33,766 nucleotides of DNA, taken from the NCBI RefSeq assembly GCF_014596465.1, contig NZ_MECK01000627.1, forward strand, positions 1-33,766, given 5' to 3'. Below the pieces are notes generated by a model. The model was not told where the DNA came from. It ran no database searches and worked only from the letters and a program-made list of their open reading frames with translations. Shown in pieces: positions 22,086-29,538 of the stretch. Source of the DNA: Streptomyces sp. CBMA123. GTDB taxonomy: Bacteria; Actinomycetota; Actinomycetes; Streptomycetales; Streptomycetaceae. The translations under genes and the position numbers were made by a program. The first letter of the stretch is position 1. Every line of letters begins with the position of its first letter.

Positions 22086-22671
22086 TCATCGTGGTGTGGT
22101 GCGGGCGCGGAGGTGTGCGCGTTCTCCTTGGTGGCCGAGGAGGCTGAGGATTTCGACGGGGTGGTCGTCGGCGTTGCCGAACCAGTGGGGGGGTGCGGGT
22201 GTCGAATTCGGCGGCTTCGCCGGGGCCCATGATGAGGTCGTTGTCGCCCAGGACCAGGCGCAGGCGGCCGTCGAGGACGTAGATCCATTCGTAGCCCTCG
22301 TGGCTGGCCTGCTCGGGCTCGGGGGAGCGCATCTTCGGCGAGATGATCAATTTGTAGGCTTGCAGGCTGCCTGCCCGTCGGGTGAGCGGGAGCATGGTCA
22401 TGCCGTGGCGGGTGACGGGCTGGAGGTGTAGCCGGGGGTCGCCCGTCTGGGGTGCGCCGATGAGCTGGCCGATGTCCACGCGCAGCTCCCGGGCCAGGGG
22501 CAGGAGCAGTTCGAGAGTGGGGCGGCGCTGGCCTGATTCCAGTCGCGAGAGCGTACTGAGGGAGATCCCGGTGGCTTCCGCCAGGGCCGTCAAAGAGAGG
22601 CTGCGCTGGGTCCGCAGCCCTTTGAGGCGTGGGCCGACCGCGGCCATCGTCGACTGCGTTTCTTCGTCCAT
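22086..22671 (-). pseudogene. XRE-family regulator with C-terminal cupin domain; +1 frameshift in a C7 run
   Basis: The product has an N-terminal HTH_3 domain (about 12-65: LKGLRTQRSLSLTALAEATG and LSTLSRLESGQRRPT) and a C-terminal cupin (about 100-190) with EGYEWIYVLDGRLRLVLGDN. The frame breaks after GEAAEFDTRTP at seven consecutive C/G (about 22186-22193). Removing one base gives the expected cupin end HWFGNADDHPVEILSLLGHQ and a stop at 22086. The total of 586 nt (195 codons plus 1) agrees with a single extra base. The start at 22671 has AAGGTGGGG upstream. It is divergent from the MFS gene by 106 nt and probably controls the cargo cassette. If the extra base is a sequencing error, the gene is intact (194 residues). 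Confidence 0.82.
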
Positions 22672-22678
22672 CTCCCCA

Positions 22679-22697
22679 CCTTGCCACCGCAGCAAGG
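22679..22697. promoter_or_regulatory. Inverted repeat in the regulator/MFS divergent region
   Basis: CCTTGC and GCAAGG are separated by 7 bp (CACCGCA), 8 nt upstream of the XRE-cupin start and overlapping its Shine-Dalgarno. It is a candidate operator for autoregulation, or a hairpin that hides the ribosome-binding site. Confidence 0.5.
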
Positions 22698-22777
22698 ATC
22701 TTTGCGCATTGTGCTGGGCGGGCCGACGGTGGTGTCAGGCGCTCCGACCGGGGCTGCCCTGCGGAGGGAGAGGCGCG

Positions 22778-24229
22778 ATGAGGCACGACAGCAGAAGTGA
22801 GGTGACGGAGGTGCAGCGGGCCGCAGCACCGCCCGGCGCCGCGGTGAGGGTGCGCCGCGGTCCGGTCGCGCTGGCAGTGGTGATTTTGGTGCTGACGCAG
22901 CTGATGTTCGTCGTGGACACCTCGATCGTTAACGTGGCGCTGCCCGACATCGGCCGTGAGCTGGGCTTTTCCAGCGCGGGTCTCTCCTGGGTTGTCACCG
23001 CCTACGCGCTGACCTTCGGCGGCTTGATCCTGCTGAGCGGGAAGGTCGGTTCCATGATCGGGCCGCGCCGCGCCCTGGTTCTGGGCGTCGTGGTCTTTGT
23101 GATCGCCTCCATCGCCGGAGGGCTGGCCCCCTCGGCTGAGGTGCTGGTGGCGGCGCGCGCCCTTCAGGGCGTGGGGGCAGCGATGGCGGCGCCCAGCGTG
23201 ATGGTGCTGCTGATGGGGATCACTACGCCGGGCTCGCAGCGCTCTCGCGCCATGGCGATGTTCGTCCTGGCCGTCGGCGCTGGAGCAGCGGTGGGGCTGC
23301 TGGCGGGCGGAGTGCTGACGCAGACGCTGGGCTGGCAGTGGGTGATGTTCGTCAACGCCCCCATCGGGCTGGTGGTGCTGCTCGGAGCGGTGCGCAACCT
23401 GCCGGAGATGGAACGCCGGCGCACCTCGCTGGACATCGGCGGCGCCACGGCCTCGATCCTGACGATGGTGGCGCTGGTGTTCGCCTTCACCTCTGCCGCG
23501 GACCGCGGCTGGAGCAGCCCGGTGGTTCTCGGGTCGTTCGCCGTCGCCGCCCTCGCACTCGCGGCCCTGATCGTGTGTGAGCGCCGGCATCCGCATCCGG
23601 TGATGCCGCTGGCGTTCTTCTCCTCCCTGCGCAGCGCCGGCCCCCTGCTGTCGATGCTGGTCGTCCCGGCCGGGCAGGTCGGCTTCCTGTTCTTCACCAC
23701 TCTGCTCACCCAGCAGGTGCTCGGCTTCACCCCTATCCAGACCGGTCTTGCCCTGGTGCCTTTCACCGTCGGCCTGATCGCCACCAACCAGCTCACCCCC
23801 CGGCTGCTTCCGCGCCTGGGCGAGCGCGTCATCGGCAGTACGGGCCTTGCCGGACTGGTGCTGGGCATCGCCTGGATGGCGCTGGTGGCCGCCGACGCCG
23901 ACGCGAACACCTCGATCGTCACCGTGCTGCTGCCCTCGATCCTGCTCGGCGCGGGCGCAGGCGCCACCTTCGCCCCCGTCACCGCCGTGATCATGCACCA
24001 GGCCCCCGCCGAGCACATCGGCGCCGCCGCCAGCCTCAACCAAGGCCTGCAACAGCTTGGCGGCGGCATGGGCCTGGCCGTCCTGACCAGCGTGCTCTCC
24101 GCCACCGGCGGACTGGAGGGCGGGCTGGGAGCAACCCTCCTCGCGACCGCCGCCTTCCCCCTGGCCGGCCTGCTCCTGTTCGGCCTCTGGGCGCGCCGCA
24201 TCCCCGCCCCCGACACCACCCCCGCATGA
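22778..24229 (+). CDS. MFS multidrug exporter, DHA2 type (14 membrane segments)
   Basis: The 483-residue protein has a charged N-terminus, then about 14 hydrophobic segments. Drug:H+ antiporter motifs include LTQLMFVVDTSIVNVALPDI in helix 1 (motif D1), GKVGSMIGPRRAL (motif A) and AVGAGAAVGLLAGGVLTQTL (motif C), then GWQWVMFVNAPIG. These place it in the EmrB/QacA group of proton-driven exporters in the cytoplasmic membrane. GGAGGGAG lies 7 nt before the ATG. It is the first gene of a plus-strand cassette with a methyltransferase and an SDR, divergent from the XRE-cupin regulator. The exported compound is unknown. Confidence 0.92.
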   Translation: MRHDSRSEVTEVQRAAAPPGAAVRVRRGPVALAVVILVLTQLMFVVDTSIVNVALPDIGRELGFSSAGLSWVVTAYALTFGGLILLSGKVGSMIGPRRALVLGVVVFVIASIAGGLAPSAEVLVAARALQGVGAAMAAPSVMVLLMGITTPGSQRSRAMAMFVLAVGAGAAVGLLAGGVLTQTLGWQWVMFVNAPIGLVVLLGAVRNLPEMERRRTSLDIGGATASILTMVALVFAFTSAADRGWSSPVVLGSFAVAALALAALIVCERRHPHPVMPLAFFSSLRSAGPLLSMLVVPAGQVGFLFFTTLLTQQVLGFTPIQTGLALVPFTVGLIATNQLTPRLLPRLGERVIGSTGLAGLVLGIAWMALVAADADANTSIVTVLLPSILLGAGAGATFAPVTAVIMHQAPAEHIGAAASLNQGLQQLGGGMGLAVLTSVLSATGGLEGGLGATLLATAAFPLAGLLLFGLWARRIPAPDTTPA

Positions 24230-24267
24230 TCACCCCGGCCCCCCAAGCACACCCTGGAGAACTCCTG

Positions 24268-24906
24268 ATGAGTGACACCGATCCCCGCTACGAAGCCGCG
24301 TTCTGGGACCAGCGCTACAACGCCCCCGACCCGCTGTGGAGCGGGCAGCCCAACCCCGCACTCGTCGAAGAAGTCACCGCACTGACGCCGGGGACGGCGC
24401 TGGAGGCGGGCTGCGGCGAGGGCGCCGACGCCATCTGGCTGGCCCAGGCAGGCTGGCAGGTCACCGGCACCGACTTCTCCGCCCAGGCCCTCGCCCGCGC
24501 AGCCGACCACACCCCCACCACCCTGACCGGACGCCTCTCCTGGCAACAGGCCGACATCCGCACCTGGACACCCCAGGACGACGCGCCCCGTTACGACCTG
24601 GTCACCGCCTCCTTCCTCCACTTCCCCTCACCCCTGCGCCGCGCCGTCTTCGCCGCCCTCGCCGCGCGGGTGGCCGGCAACGGACATCTGGTGATCATCG
24701 GCCACCACCCCAGCGACCTGGACACCGTGATGCCCCGACCGCCCGAGCCCGACATCTTCTACACCGCCGACGACCTCATCGACGACCTGCCCGCACCCGG
24801 ATGGAAGGCCGTCACCCGCACCGCCCGCCCCCGCTCTGCCACCACACCCGACGGCCGGCACGTCACCATCCACGACACCGTCCTGACCGCCCAGCGCACC
24901 CAGTAG
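24268..24906 (+). CDS. Class I SAM-dependent methyltransferase
   Basis: The 212-residue protein starts MSDTDPRYEAAFWDQRYNAP, typical of small methyltransferases of the thiopurine/tellurite-resistance-like group. It has the SAM motif I LEAGCGEGADAIWLA (about 47-61), an acidic motif II end around GTDFSAQALARA, and motif III-like DLVTASFLHFPS. GGAG lies 8 nt before the ATG at 24268; an in-frame ATG at 24226 overlaps the MFS stop and is the alternative start. The methyl acceptor is unknown. Operon context with an exporter suggests modification or detoxification of a small molecule. Confidence 0.88.
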   Translation: MSDTDPRYEAAFWDQRYNAPDPLWSGQPNPALVEEVTALTPGTALEAGCGEGADAIWLAQAGWQVTGTDFSAQALARAADHTPTTLTGRLSWQQADIRTWTPQDDAPRYDLVTASFLHFPSPLRRAVFAALAARVAGNGHLVIIGHHPSDLDTVMPRPPEPDIFYTADDLIDDLPAPGWKAVTRTARPRSATTPDGRHVTIHDTVLTAQRTQ

Positions 24907-24952
24907 CCCACCCCTCACCCACCCGCGACGCCACGCAGAAACGAGTACGACC

Positions 24953-25690
24953 ATGCAGCACGACCTCGCACAGCAGACCGCCCTGGTCACCGGAGCCACC
25001 GCCGGTATCGGACGGGCCACCGCCCTGGCCCTGGCCGCCCGCGGCGCCGACATCATCGTCCACGGCCGCGATGAACAGCGGGCCGCGGACACCCTTCAGC
25101 GCATAGAAGCCCTCGGCGGCAAGGCCCGCTTCGTGCCCGCCGACCTGTCCGACCCCGCACAGGTCACCGACCTGGCCGAACGCGCCGGGCAGGTCGACAT
25201 CCTTGTCAACAACGCGGGCATCTTCCACTTCGCCCGCACCGCCGACACCACACCCGCCACCTTCGACGCCCACATCGCCATCAACCTGCGCGCCCCCTAC
25301 CTTCTCGTCCAAGCCCTCGCCCCCGCCATGACGCAGCGCGGACACGGCTCCATCATCAATGTCAGCAGCGGCGCCGCCGACACCCCCGGCCTCGGCAGCG
25401 GCATCTACGGCGCCACCAAAGCCGCCCTGGAATCCCTCACCCGCGTCTGGGCCGCCGAATACGGGCCCGCCGGAGTCCGCGTCAACGCCGTCGCCGCCGG
25501 CCCCACCCGCACCGAAGGCACCGCCGCCTACGGCGAAGCCTTCGAATCAGCCGGACAAGCCGTCGCCCTCCAACGCCTCGCCAACCCCGAGGAGATCGCA
25601 GGAGCCATCGTCTTCATGGCCTCCCCCGACGCCAGCTACGTCAACGGCGCCACCCTCAGCGCCATGGGCGGCCAACCCGCTCTCGGCTGA
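24953..25690 (+). CDS. Short-chain dehydrogenase/reductase (SDR)
   Basis: The 245-residue classical SDR has the cofactor motif TGATAGIG (residues 14-21), the structural motif NNAG, the catalytic Ser in INVSSGAADT and the YxxxK pair in IYGATKAALES. The C-terminus reads YVNGATLSAMGGQPALG. It should catalyse NAD(P)-dependent oxidation or reduction of a small alcohol or ketone in the cytoplasm. It is the last gene of the cargo cassette, 46 nt after the methyltransferase. Its stop codon lies inside the right copy of the 12-bp inverted repeat, and the Tn3 transposase fragment converges 28 nt further on. Confidence 0.93.
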   Translation: MQHDLAQQTALVTGATAGIGRATALALAARGADIIVHGRDEQRAADTLQRIEALGGKARFVPADLSDPAQVTDLAERAGQVDILVNNAGIFHFARTADTTPATFDAHIAINLRAPYLLVQALAPAMTQRGHGSIINVSSGAADTPGLGSGIYGATKAALESLTRVWAAEYGPAGVRVNAVAAGPTRTEGTAAYGEAFESAGQAVALQRLANPEEIAGAIVFMASPDASYVNGATLSAMGGQPALG

Positions 25691-25695
25691 CGACA
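25684..25695 (-). repeat. 12-bp inverted repeat, right copy
   Basis: CGGCTGACGACA on the plus strand is the exact reverse complement of 21944-21955. It overlaps the SDR stop codon and lies 24 nt past the end of the Tn3 transposase fragment, where a terminal inverted repeat of that element would be expected. Confidence 0.4.
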
Positions 25696-25718
25696 TGCGG
25701 CCGCCGGGTAAGCCACTC

Positions 25719-26141
25719 TCAACTTCCGTCCTCGCCAGAGTCGTCCTCGTCCAGCTCCGGCGCGTCCGGGTCGCGTAGCGGGCGGAGGTTGCCGGAGGCA
25801 GGAACGCTGGCTGTGAAGCTGTAGCGGCCCAGCAGGTTCAGGTTCTTGTGCTTGAGGGGGGAGAGCCGGGCAACGTCCTCGTCCCGCACTTCGTGGCCCT
25901 CGGCGCGGAGCGCCTCCACGGCGGCGTCGATGTACTTCGTGGTCCACAGCACGATGGCGTTGAGGACCAGGCCGAGCGCTCCGAGCTGGTCCTCCATGCC
26001 GTCCCGGTACGCCTGGTGGATGGTGCCGCGCTTGCCGTGGCACACGTCCCGGGCAAGCTTGTGGCGGGACTCCTGCACGGTGAGCCGCCGGTTCATCTGC
26101 CGCCGGTAGGTGTCGTCCACCGGGTCGACCACGCGCAGCAT
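25719..26141 (-). pseudogene. Tn3-family transposase, C-terminal fragment
   Basis: This 140-codon frame is the C-terminal end of a Tn3-type TnpA. It contains NRRLTVQESRHKLARDVCHG, DQLGALGLVLNAIVLWTTKY and the signature end VARLSPLKHKNLNLLGRYSF. Full Tn3 transposases are about 950-1,000 residues, so roughly 85% of the protein is missing, including most of the DDE active site. The homology begins abruptly at about 26145, marking a deletion or insertion breakpoint. The natural acidic C-terminus (EDDSGEDGS) is present. It cannot support transposition. It marks the right edge of the cargo cassette. Confidence 0.88.
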
Positions 26142-26289
26142 TCTGCGGAATCGAAAATGTCAAGGTTCCGCCCTGCTGAAGTACTCCTTCGCTCTGGCAG
26201 AGCAGGGCGAGCGAGGCTGGCCTGAAGCTGCTCCCAGGCTGGTAGCCTGACGTGCAATCAACGAGCCTGACCTGCGAAAAAAGACGCTC
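26142..26289. other. Junction region between the Tn3 fragment and the next gene
   Basis: This 148-nt stretch lacks a gene. It contains the inverted repeat GCCCTGCT (26170-26177) / AGCAGGGC (26201-26208) with a 23-nt loop, and an A-rich spot (GCGAAAAAAGACG) just before the next ORF. No recognisable transposon end is seen. Confidence 0.35.
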
Positions 26290-26703
26290 ATGCCGCATAA
26301 GCGGCCCCATGATCTGCGCCGCGCCGCCAGCCATCGGCATCACTGGAGGGTCGTGCCTCACGTTCCTGGCCTCCCAGCAGTCGTGCAGCAGGAGATCTCC
26401 CAGATCGAGATCCGAACCGCCGCGAACTGGGCGGCCTCCGGCCTCTGGCCCGGAGCCGTGGCGGAAGCCCTATCGGGGTGGTCAAACACCTCCCGCGCCC
26501 CTGCCCGGCGCCACTTTCATCCGTGTGCTTGCTGCGGCCGTAGTAGTCGCGGACTGCTGGACGAGGTACTCGCGATGCTCTCCGCTCCGGCTGCCCGCGC
26601 GCTTGAACGTCTGATCGAGCCTCTGGACGAGGACCTTCGGGATCGGACCCTGCCGAACCCCTCGGCATCGGGGGACATCCCCTGGTGGGCGCGTCGAGTC
26701 TGA
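26290..26703 (+). CDS. Hypothetical protein with CACCGR motif
   Basis: The 137-residue frame starts MPHKRPHDLRRAASHRHHWR and contains a compact Cys motif CACCGRSSRG (about 79-88). A helical, conserved-looking C-terminus follows: LLDEVLAMLSAPAARALERL, then PLDEDLRDRTLPNP and a tryptophan-rich end (WWARRV). It has the character of a small Streptomyces hypothetical family rather than a random frame, but no function is known. The Shine-Dalgarno is weak (AAAAAAGACG). It lies just outside the Tn3 fragment and may belong to the island or to the old flank. It converges with the MscS gene. Confidence 0.55.
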   Translation: MPHKRPHDLRRAASHRHHWRVVPHVPGLPAVVQQEISQIEIRTAANWAASGLWPGAVAEALSGWSNTSRAPARRHFHPCACCGRSSRGLLDEVLAMLSAPAARALERLIEPLDEDLRDRTLPNPSASGDIPWWARRV

Positions 26704-26725
26704 CGGGCTCACCCACACGACGTGC

Positions 26726-26778
26726 AGGCCCCGCCGCAGTCCCGCCGAAGGCGGTTTCTAGGGAGCGGGGCCTTCGGC
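26726..26778. terminator. Alternative hairpins between converging genes
   Basis: AGGCCCCGC (26726-26734) pairs with GCGGGGCCT (26765-26773), and GCCGAAGGC (26744-26752) pairs with GCCTTCGGC (26770-26778). The two stems share bases and so compete. They sit between the hypothetical gene and the MscS gene and probably terminate both. Confidence 0.6.
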
Positions 26779-26802
26779 TGTCGAGGACGGCCGGGCGGAG
26801 CG

Positions 26803-27960
26803 TTACGGCTTCTGCAGCGTCGGGTCGTCCGCCGGCGGCTTCGGCAGCGGGATCGGCTCGGCCGCCCGGTAGCGCGGCGAGGTCGGGTCGGAGAGGGCGG
26901 ACGGCGGCGAGGGCTCCACCGCGGTGATCGACACGCCGGTGGCGACCGCCGCGGCCTCCTCCTTGACCTTGATCCCGGCCTGGTCGAAGGCCGTCTTCAG
27001 CCGCTGGCGCAGCGCCCGGGACACCGTCGGGGCCTTGCCCGGCGCCGTCCGGGCCTCGATCCGCACCATCACCGAGTCGGCCGCGACCGACTCGACACCG
27101 AGGATCGACACCGGCGCCCAGACCAGTTCGTCGTACGGCGCCTCCTTGGACAGGCCCTCGGCGGTCTCCTGGATCAGGTCCTCGACCCGCTGCAGGTCCT
27201 CCTTGTACCCGACCTGGACGTCCACCGAGGCGGTCGCCCAGCCCTGGCTCATGTTGGCGATCCGCTTCACCTCGCCGTTGCGGATGTACCAGATCTCGCC
27301 GTTGGCCCCGCGCAGCTTGGTCACCCGCAGGCCGACCTCCAGCACCGTGCCGCTGGCCACCCCGGTGTCGATCTCGTCACCGACGCCGTACTGGTCCTCC
27401 ATGATCATGAAGACCCCGGAGAGGAAGTCCGTGACCAGGTTGCGGGCGCCGAAACCGATCGCCACACCGGCCACACCGGCGCTCGCCAGCAGCGGCGCCA
27501 GGTTCATCCCGAGCGCGGAGAGCACCATCAGCGCCGCCGTGCCCAGGATGGTGAAGGACGCCATGCTGCGCAGCACCGAGCCGATCGCCTCGGAGCGCTG
27601 CTGGCGCCGCTCGGGGTTCACCACGCCGTGGTTGGCCAGCAGGCCGCCCAGCCGGCTCTCCTCCCGGTGGTCGTGGCTGCGCGCCATCCTCGTTATCAGC
27701 TGGGTGACCAGCTTGTTCACCACGGCCCGCAGGACCAGCGCCAGCACGATGATCAGGACGATCTGCAGGCCGCCGGCCAGCCAGCTCTGCCAGTGGGTGT
27801 CGAACCAGCTGGCCGCCTGCTTGGTGGTGTCGGTGACGTCCTGCGCGCTGGTCGGGATGCGCAGCTGCGGCAGGTCCGGTGCGGTGGGCGAGGGGACCGG
27901 CGTCGGGGTGGAGAGCGTCGGGGACGCGTCGGTCGGACCGGTGGCGCCGGAGCGGAACAC
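26803..27960 (-). CDS. Mechanosensitive ion channel, MscS family
   Basis: The 385-residue protein has a Pro/Ser/Thr-rich N-terminal region, a first membrane segment (about 55-80: GGLQIVLIIVLALVLRAVVN), and two more at about 125-175 ending in the pore helix with GVAGVAIGFGARNLVTDFLS. The cytoplasmic beta domain with YGVGDEIDTG and GTVLEVGLRVTKLR follows, then a Pro-rich C-terminus. The start is taken as the GTG at 27960, with AAGGAAGG 8 nt upstream; an in-frame ATG at 28044 has no such site. It releases solutes when membrane tension rises on hypo-osmotic shock. The neighbouring HNH gene is its usual streptomycete partner; a TnpB gene now lies between them. Confidence 0.92.
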   Translation of the reverse strand: MFRSGATGPTDASPTLSTPTPVPSPTAPDLPQLRIPTSAQDVTDTTKQAASWFDTHWQSWLAGGLQIVLIIVLALVLRAVVNKLVTQLITRMARSHDHREESRLGGLLANHGVVNPERRQQRSEAIGSVLRSMASFTILGTAALMVLSALGMNLAPLLASAGVAGVAIGFGARNLVTDFLSGVFMIMEDQYGVGDEIDTGVASGTVLEVGLRVTKLRGANGEIWYIRNGEVKRIANMSQGWATASVDVQVGYKEDLQRVEDLIQETAEGLSKEAPYDELVWAPVSILGVESVAADSVMVRIEARTAPGKAPTVSRALRQRLKTAFDQAGIKVKEEAAAVATGVSITAVEPSPPSALSDPTSPRYRAAEPIPLPKPPADDPTLQKP

Positions 27961-28116
27961 GTGCGGGACCTTCCTTGCTGGGGGCGTGACCGGTCCGCGC
28001 CGCGCAAGCGGCCCGCGGACCGTGCGGGCTAGCCTATCCGGCACCGAACACCAGCCCGGACCGGCCGCAGGCGCATCGGCCGAACCTCACGCCCGGGCAG
28101 TGCTCCTCCGCACCTC

Positions 28117-28155
28117 TTGCACAACCCCCGGATGCTTGAACTACCGTCCGTGCTG
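28117..28155 (+). promoter_or_regulatory. Candidate promoter and leaderless start of tnpB
   Basis: TTGCAC (28117-28122) and TACCGT (28142-28147) are spaced 19 nt apart, and the GTG start follows the -10 by 7 nt with no Shine-Dalgarno. TTGAA at 28136-28140 is a candidate for the target-adjacent motif at the element's left end. Confidence 0.35.
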
Positions 28156-29312
28156 TGAAGATCGTGGTGCGTGTGAGATTGGAGGCGTCGGCCTACCAGG
28201 CGGACGCCCTCGCAGCCACCTTGCGTGCGTGCAACTGGGCGGCGAACCACGTCTCCCGGGTTGCATTCGATTCCGGGGAGATTCGGCGTAACGGTCTCCA
28301 ACCGAAGGTGTACCGGCACGTCAAGGATGAATTCGACCTCTCCGCGCAGCCTGCCTGTCGCGTGGTGAAGAAGGTCTGCGACGCCTATGCCACGCTGAAT
28401 GCGACCATCAAGGCCGGGAACCTCGGCCCGGTCGGCGACAAACGGCGGAACCGGGCAGAGTCAAAGCCGATCTCCTTTCGCGAGTACGCGGCCCAGGCAT
28501 TCGACGACCGCTGTCTGTCGTGGAATACGGATCAGCGCAGCGTCAGCATTTGGACAGTTTCGGGACGATTGAAGGGCATTCGGTTCACCTGCTCGGACGG
28601 GGCGGCGAGAATGCTGGCCGAACACCGACGAGGTGAGTCGGATCTCGTTCACCGCGATGGCCGCTGGTATCTGTTTGCCACCTGCGACGTCCCGGCTCCT
28701 GTCGTTTACCAGCCCTCCGACTGGCTCGGCGTGGACCTCGGGATCGTCAACATCGCCACCACCTCGGACGGTACGGTGCTGTCCGGTAGACGTCTGGAGC
28801 GCTACCGCAAGCGCATGGTCCACCTGCGTGCCAAGCTCCAGACGAAGAAGACCAAGAGCGCGAAAAGGCGTCTCAAGGCCCTGCGTCGACGTGAGCAGCG
28901 TTTCGCTACGGATACCAACCACTGTATTTCCAAGGCCATCATCACAACCGCTGAACGCACCTCGCGCGGGATCGCCCTGGAAGATCTCACGGGCATTCGC
29001 GAAAGGGTCAAGGCCAAGCACGACCAGCGGTACCGCCTTCACTCCTGGGCGTTCGGCCAGCTCGGGGCATTCATGGAGTACAAGGCCAAGCGCGCCGGCG
29101 TGCCGGTCGTGCGTGTCAACCCGGCCCATACCTCCCGGCAATGCTCCGCCTGCTGGCACACCCACCGACACAACCGGGTGAATCAGGCCACCTTTGCCTG
29201 TCGTGCATGCGGGACCACCATGCACGCGGACGTCAATGGCTCCCGCAACATTCGCCACCGTGCGGCTGATGCGTGGACGCGGGGCGCTGTCAACCGTCCC
29301 ACCAGCGCGTAG
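28155..29312 (+). CDS. tnpB: TnpB, RNA-guided nuclease of IS200/IS605-type elements
   Basis: The 385-residue protein has an N-terminal helical/WED-like half and a C-terminal split RuvC nuclease. The catalytic residues appear intact: Asp194 in WLGVDLGIVNI, Glu276 in GIALEDLTGI and Asp359 in HADVNGSRNI. The zinc finger CSAC...CRAC uses Cys330, Cys333, Cys349 and Cys352. TnpB proteins use an omega-RNA from the element's right end to cut DNA next to a short motif, helping retain the element. No tnpA lies nearby, so this is a tnpB-only insertion. The start is GTG without a Shine-Dalgarno. It sits between the MscS and HNH genes, which are usually neighbours. Confidence 0.93.
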   Translation: MKIVVRVRLEASAYQADALAATLRACNWAANHVSRVAFDSGEIRRNGLQPKVYRHVKDEFDLSAQPACRVVKKVCDAYATLNATIKAGNLGPVGDKRRNRAESKPISFREYAAQAFDDRCLSWNTDQRSVSIWTVSGRLKGIRFTCSDGAARMLAEHRRGESDLVHRDGRWYLFATCDVPAPVVYQPSDWLGVDLGIVNIATTSDGTVLSGRRLERYRKRMVHLRAKLQTKKTKSAKRRLKALRRREQRFATDTNHCISKAIITTAERTSRGIALEDLTGIRERVKAKHDQRYRLHSWAFGQLGAFMEYKAKRAGVPVVRVNPAHTSRQCSACWHTHRHNRVNQATFACRACGTTMHADVNGSRNIRHRAADAWTRGAVNRPTSA

Positions 29313-29402
29313 AGCGCCGGTCAGACGCGGACGCCACCGACGGGGCGACCCGCCGGAAGCATGGTGATCCGCAAGCCCGATCGATCAGGTCGGGCCGTTG
29401 AC
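29313..29402 (+). ncRNA. Putative omega-RNA scaffold / right end of the tnpB element
   Basis: Just after the tnpB stop the sequence is GC-rich and ends in a hairpin, GCCCGA (29375-29380) / TCGGGC (29390-29395) with a 9-nt loop, followed by CG and TTGAC (29398-29402). A terminal hairpin followed by a TTGAC-like cleavage motif is usual for the right end of actinobacterial TnpB elements. The guide would then begin at 29403 (GTCAGGTCCG...). The 5' end of the RNA probably lies inside tnpB. The assignment is by architecture only. Confidence 0.45.
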
Positions 29403-29538
29403 GTCAGGTCCGTTACACAGGAGTGGTGGCGCCGTACGAAGGCGTAAGGCGACACTGGGGGAGATCACGCACTCGTTGCGCGATCCAACCGCTCGTCCCG
29501 GCGCGAGCCACGCGCCGCAGGCGTCCAAGGAGGCATCC

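Larger units (their letters stand above)
20974..26141. mobile_element. Mosaic accessory island with recombinase and Tn3 remnants
   Basis: This segment is bounded by a broken serine recombinase joined to an oxygenase (left) and a Tn3-family transposase fragment (right). It encloses an XRE-cupin regulator, an MFS exporter, a methyltransferase and an SDR gene. A 12-bp sequence occurs in inverted orientation at 21944-21955 and 25684-25695, beside the two recombination genes. Csn-operon and MscS/HNH genes on either side look like core genome. No complete transposition gene remains, so the island appears immobile. The AT-rich patch on the left and the hypothetical gene on the right may extend it to about 20530-26700. 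Confidence 0.55.

Noticed and set aside
22046..24621. Minus-strand frames of 668 and 485 codons opposite the MFS gene
   Set aside because: Shadows rich in H, Q and R without domains; the plus strand has 14 membrane segments and drug-exporter motifs.
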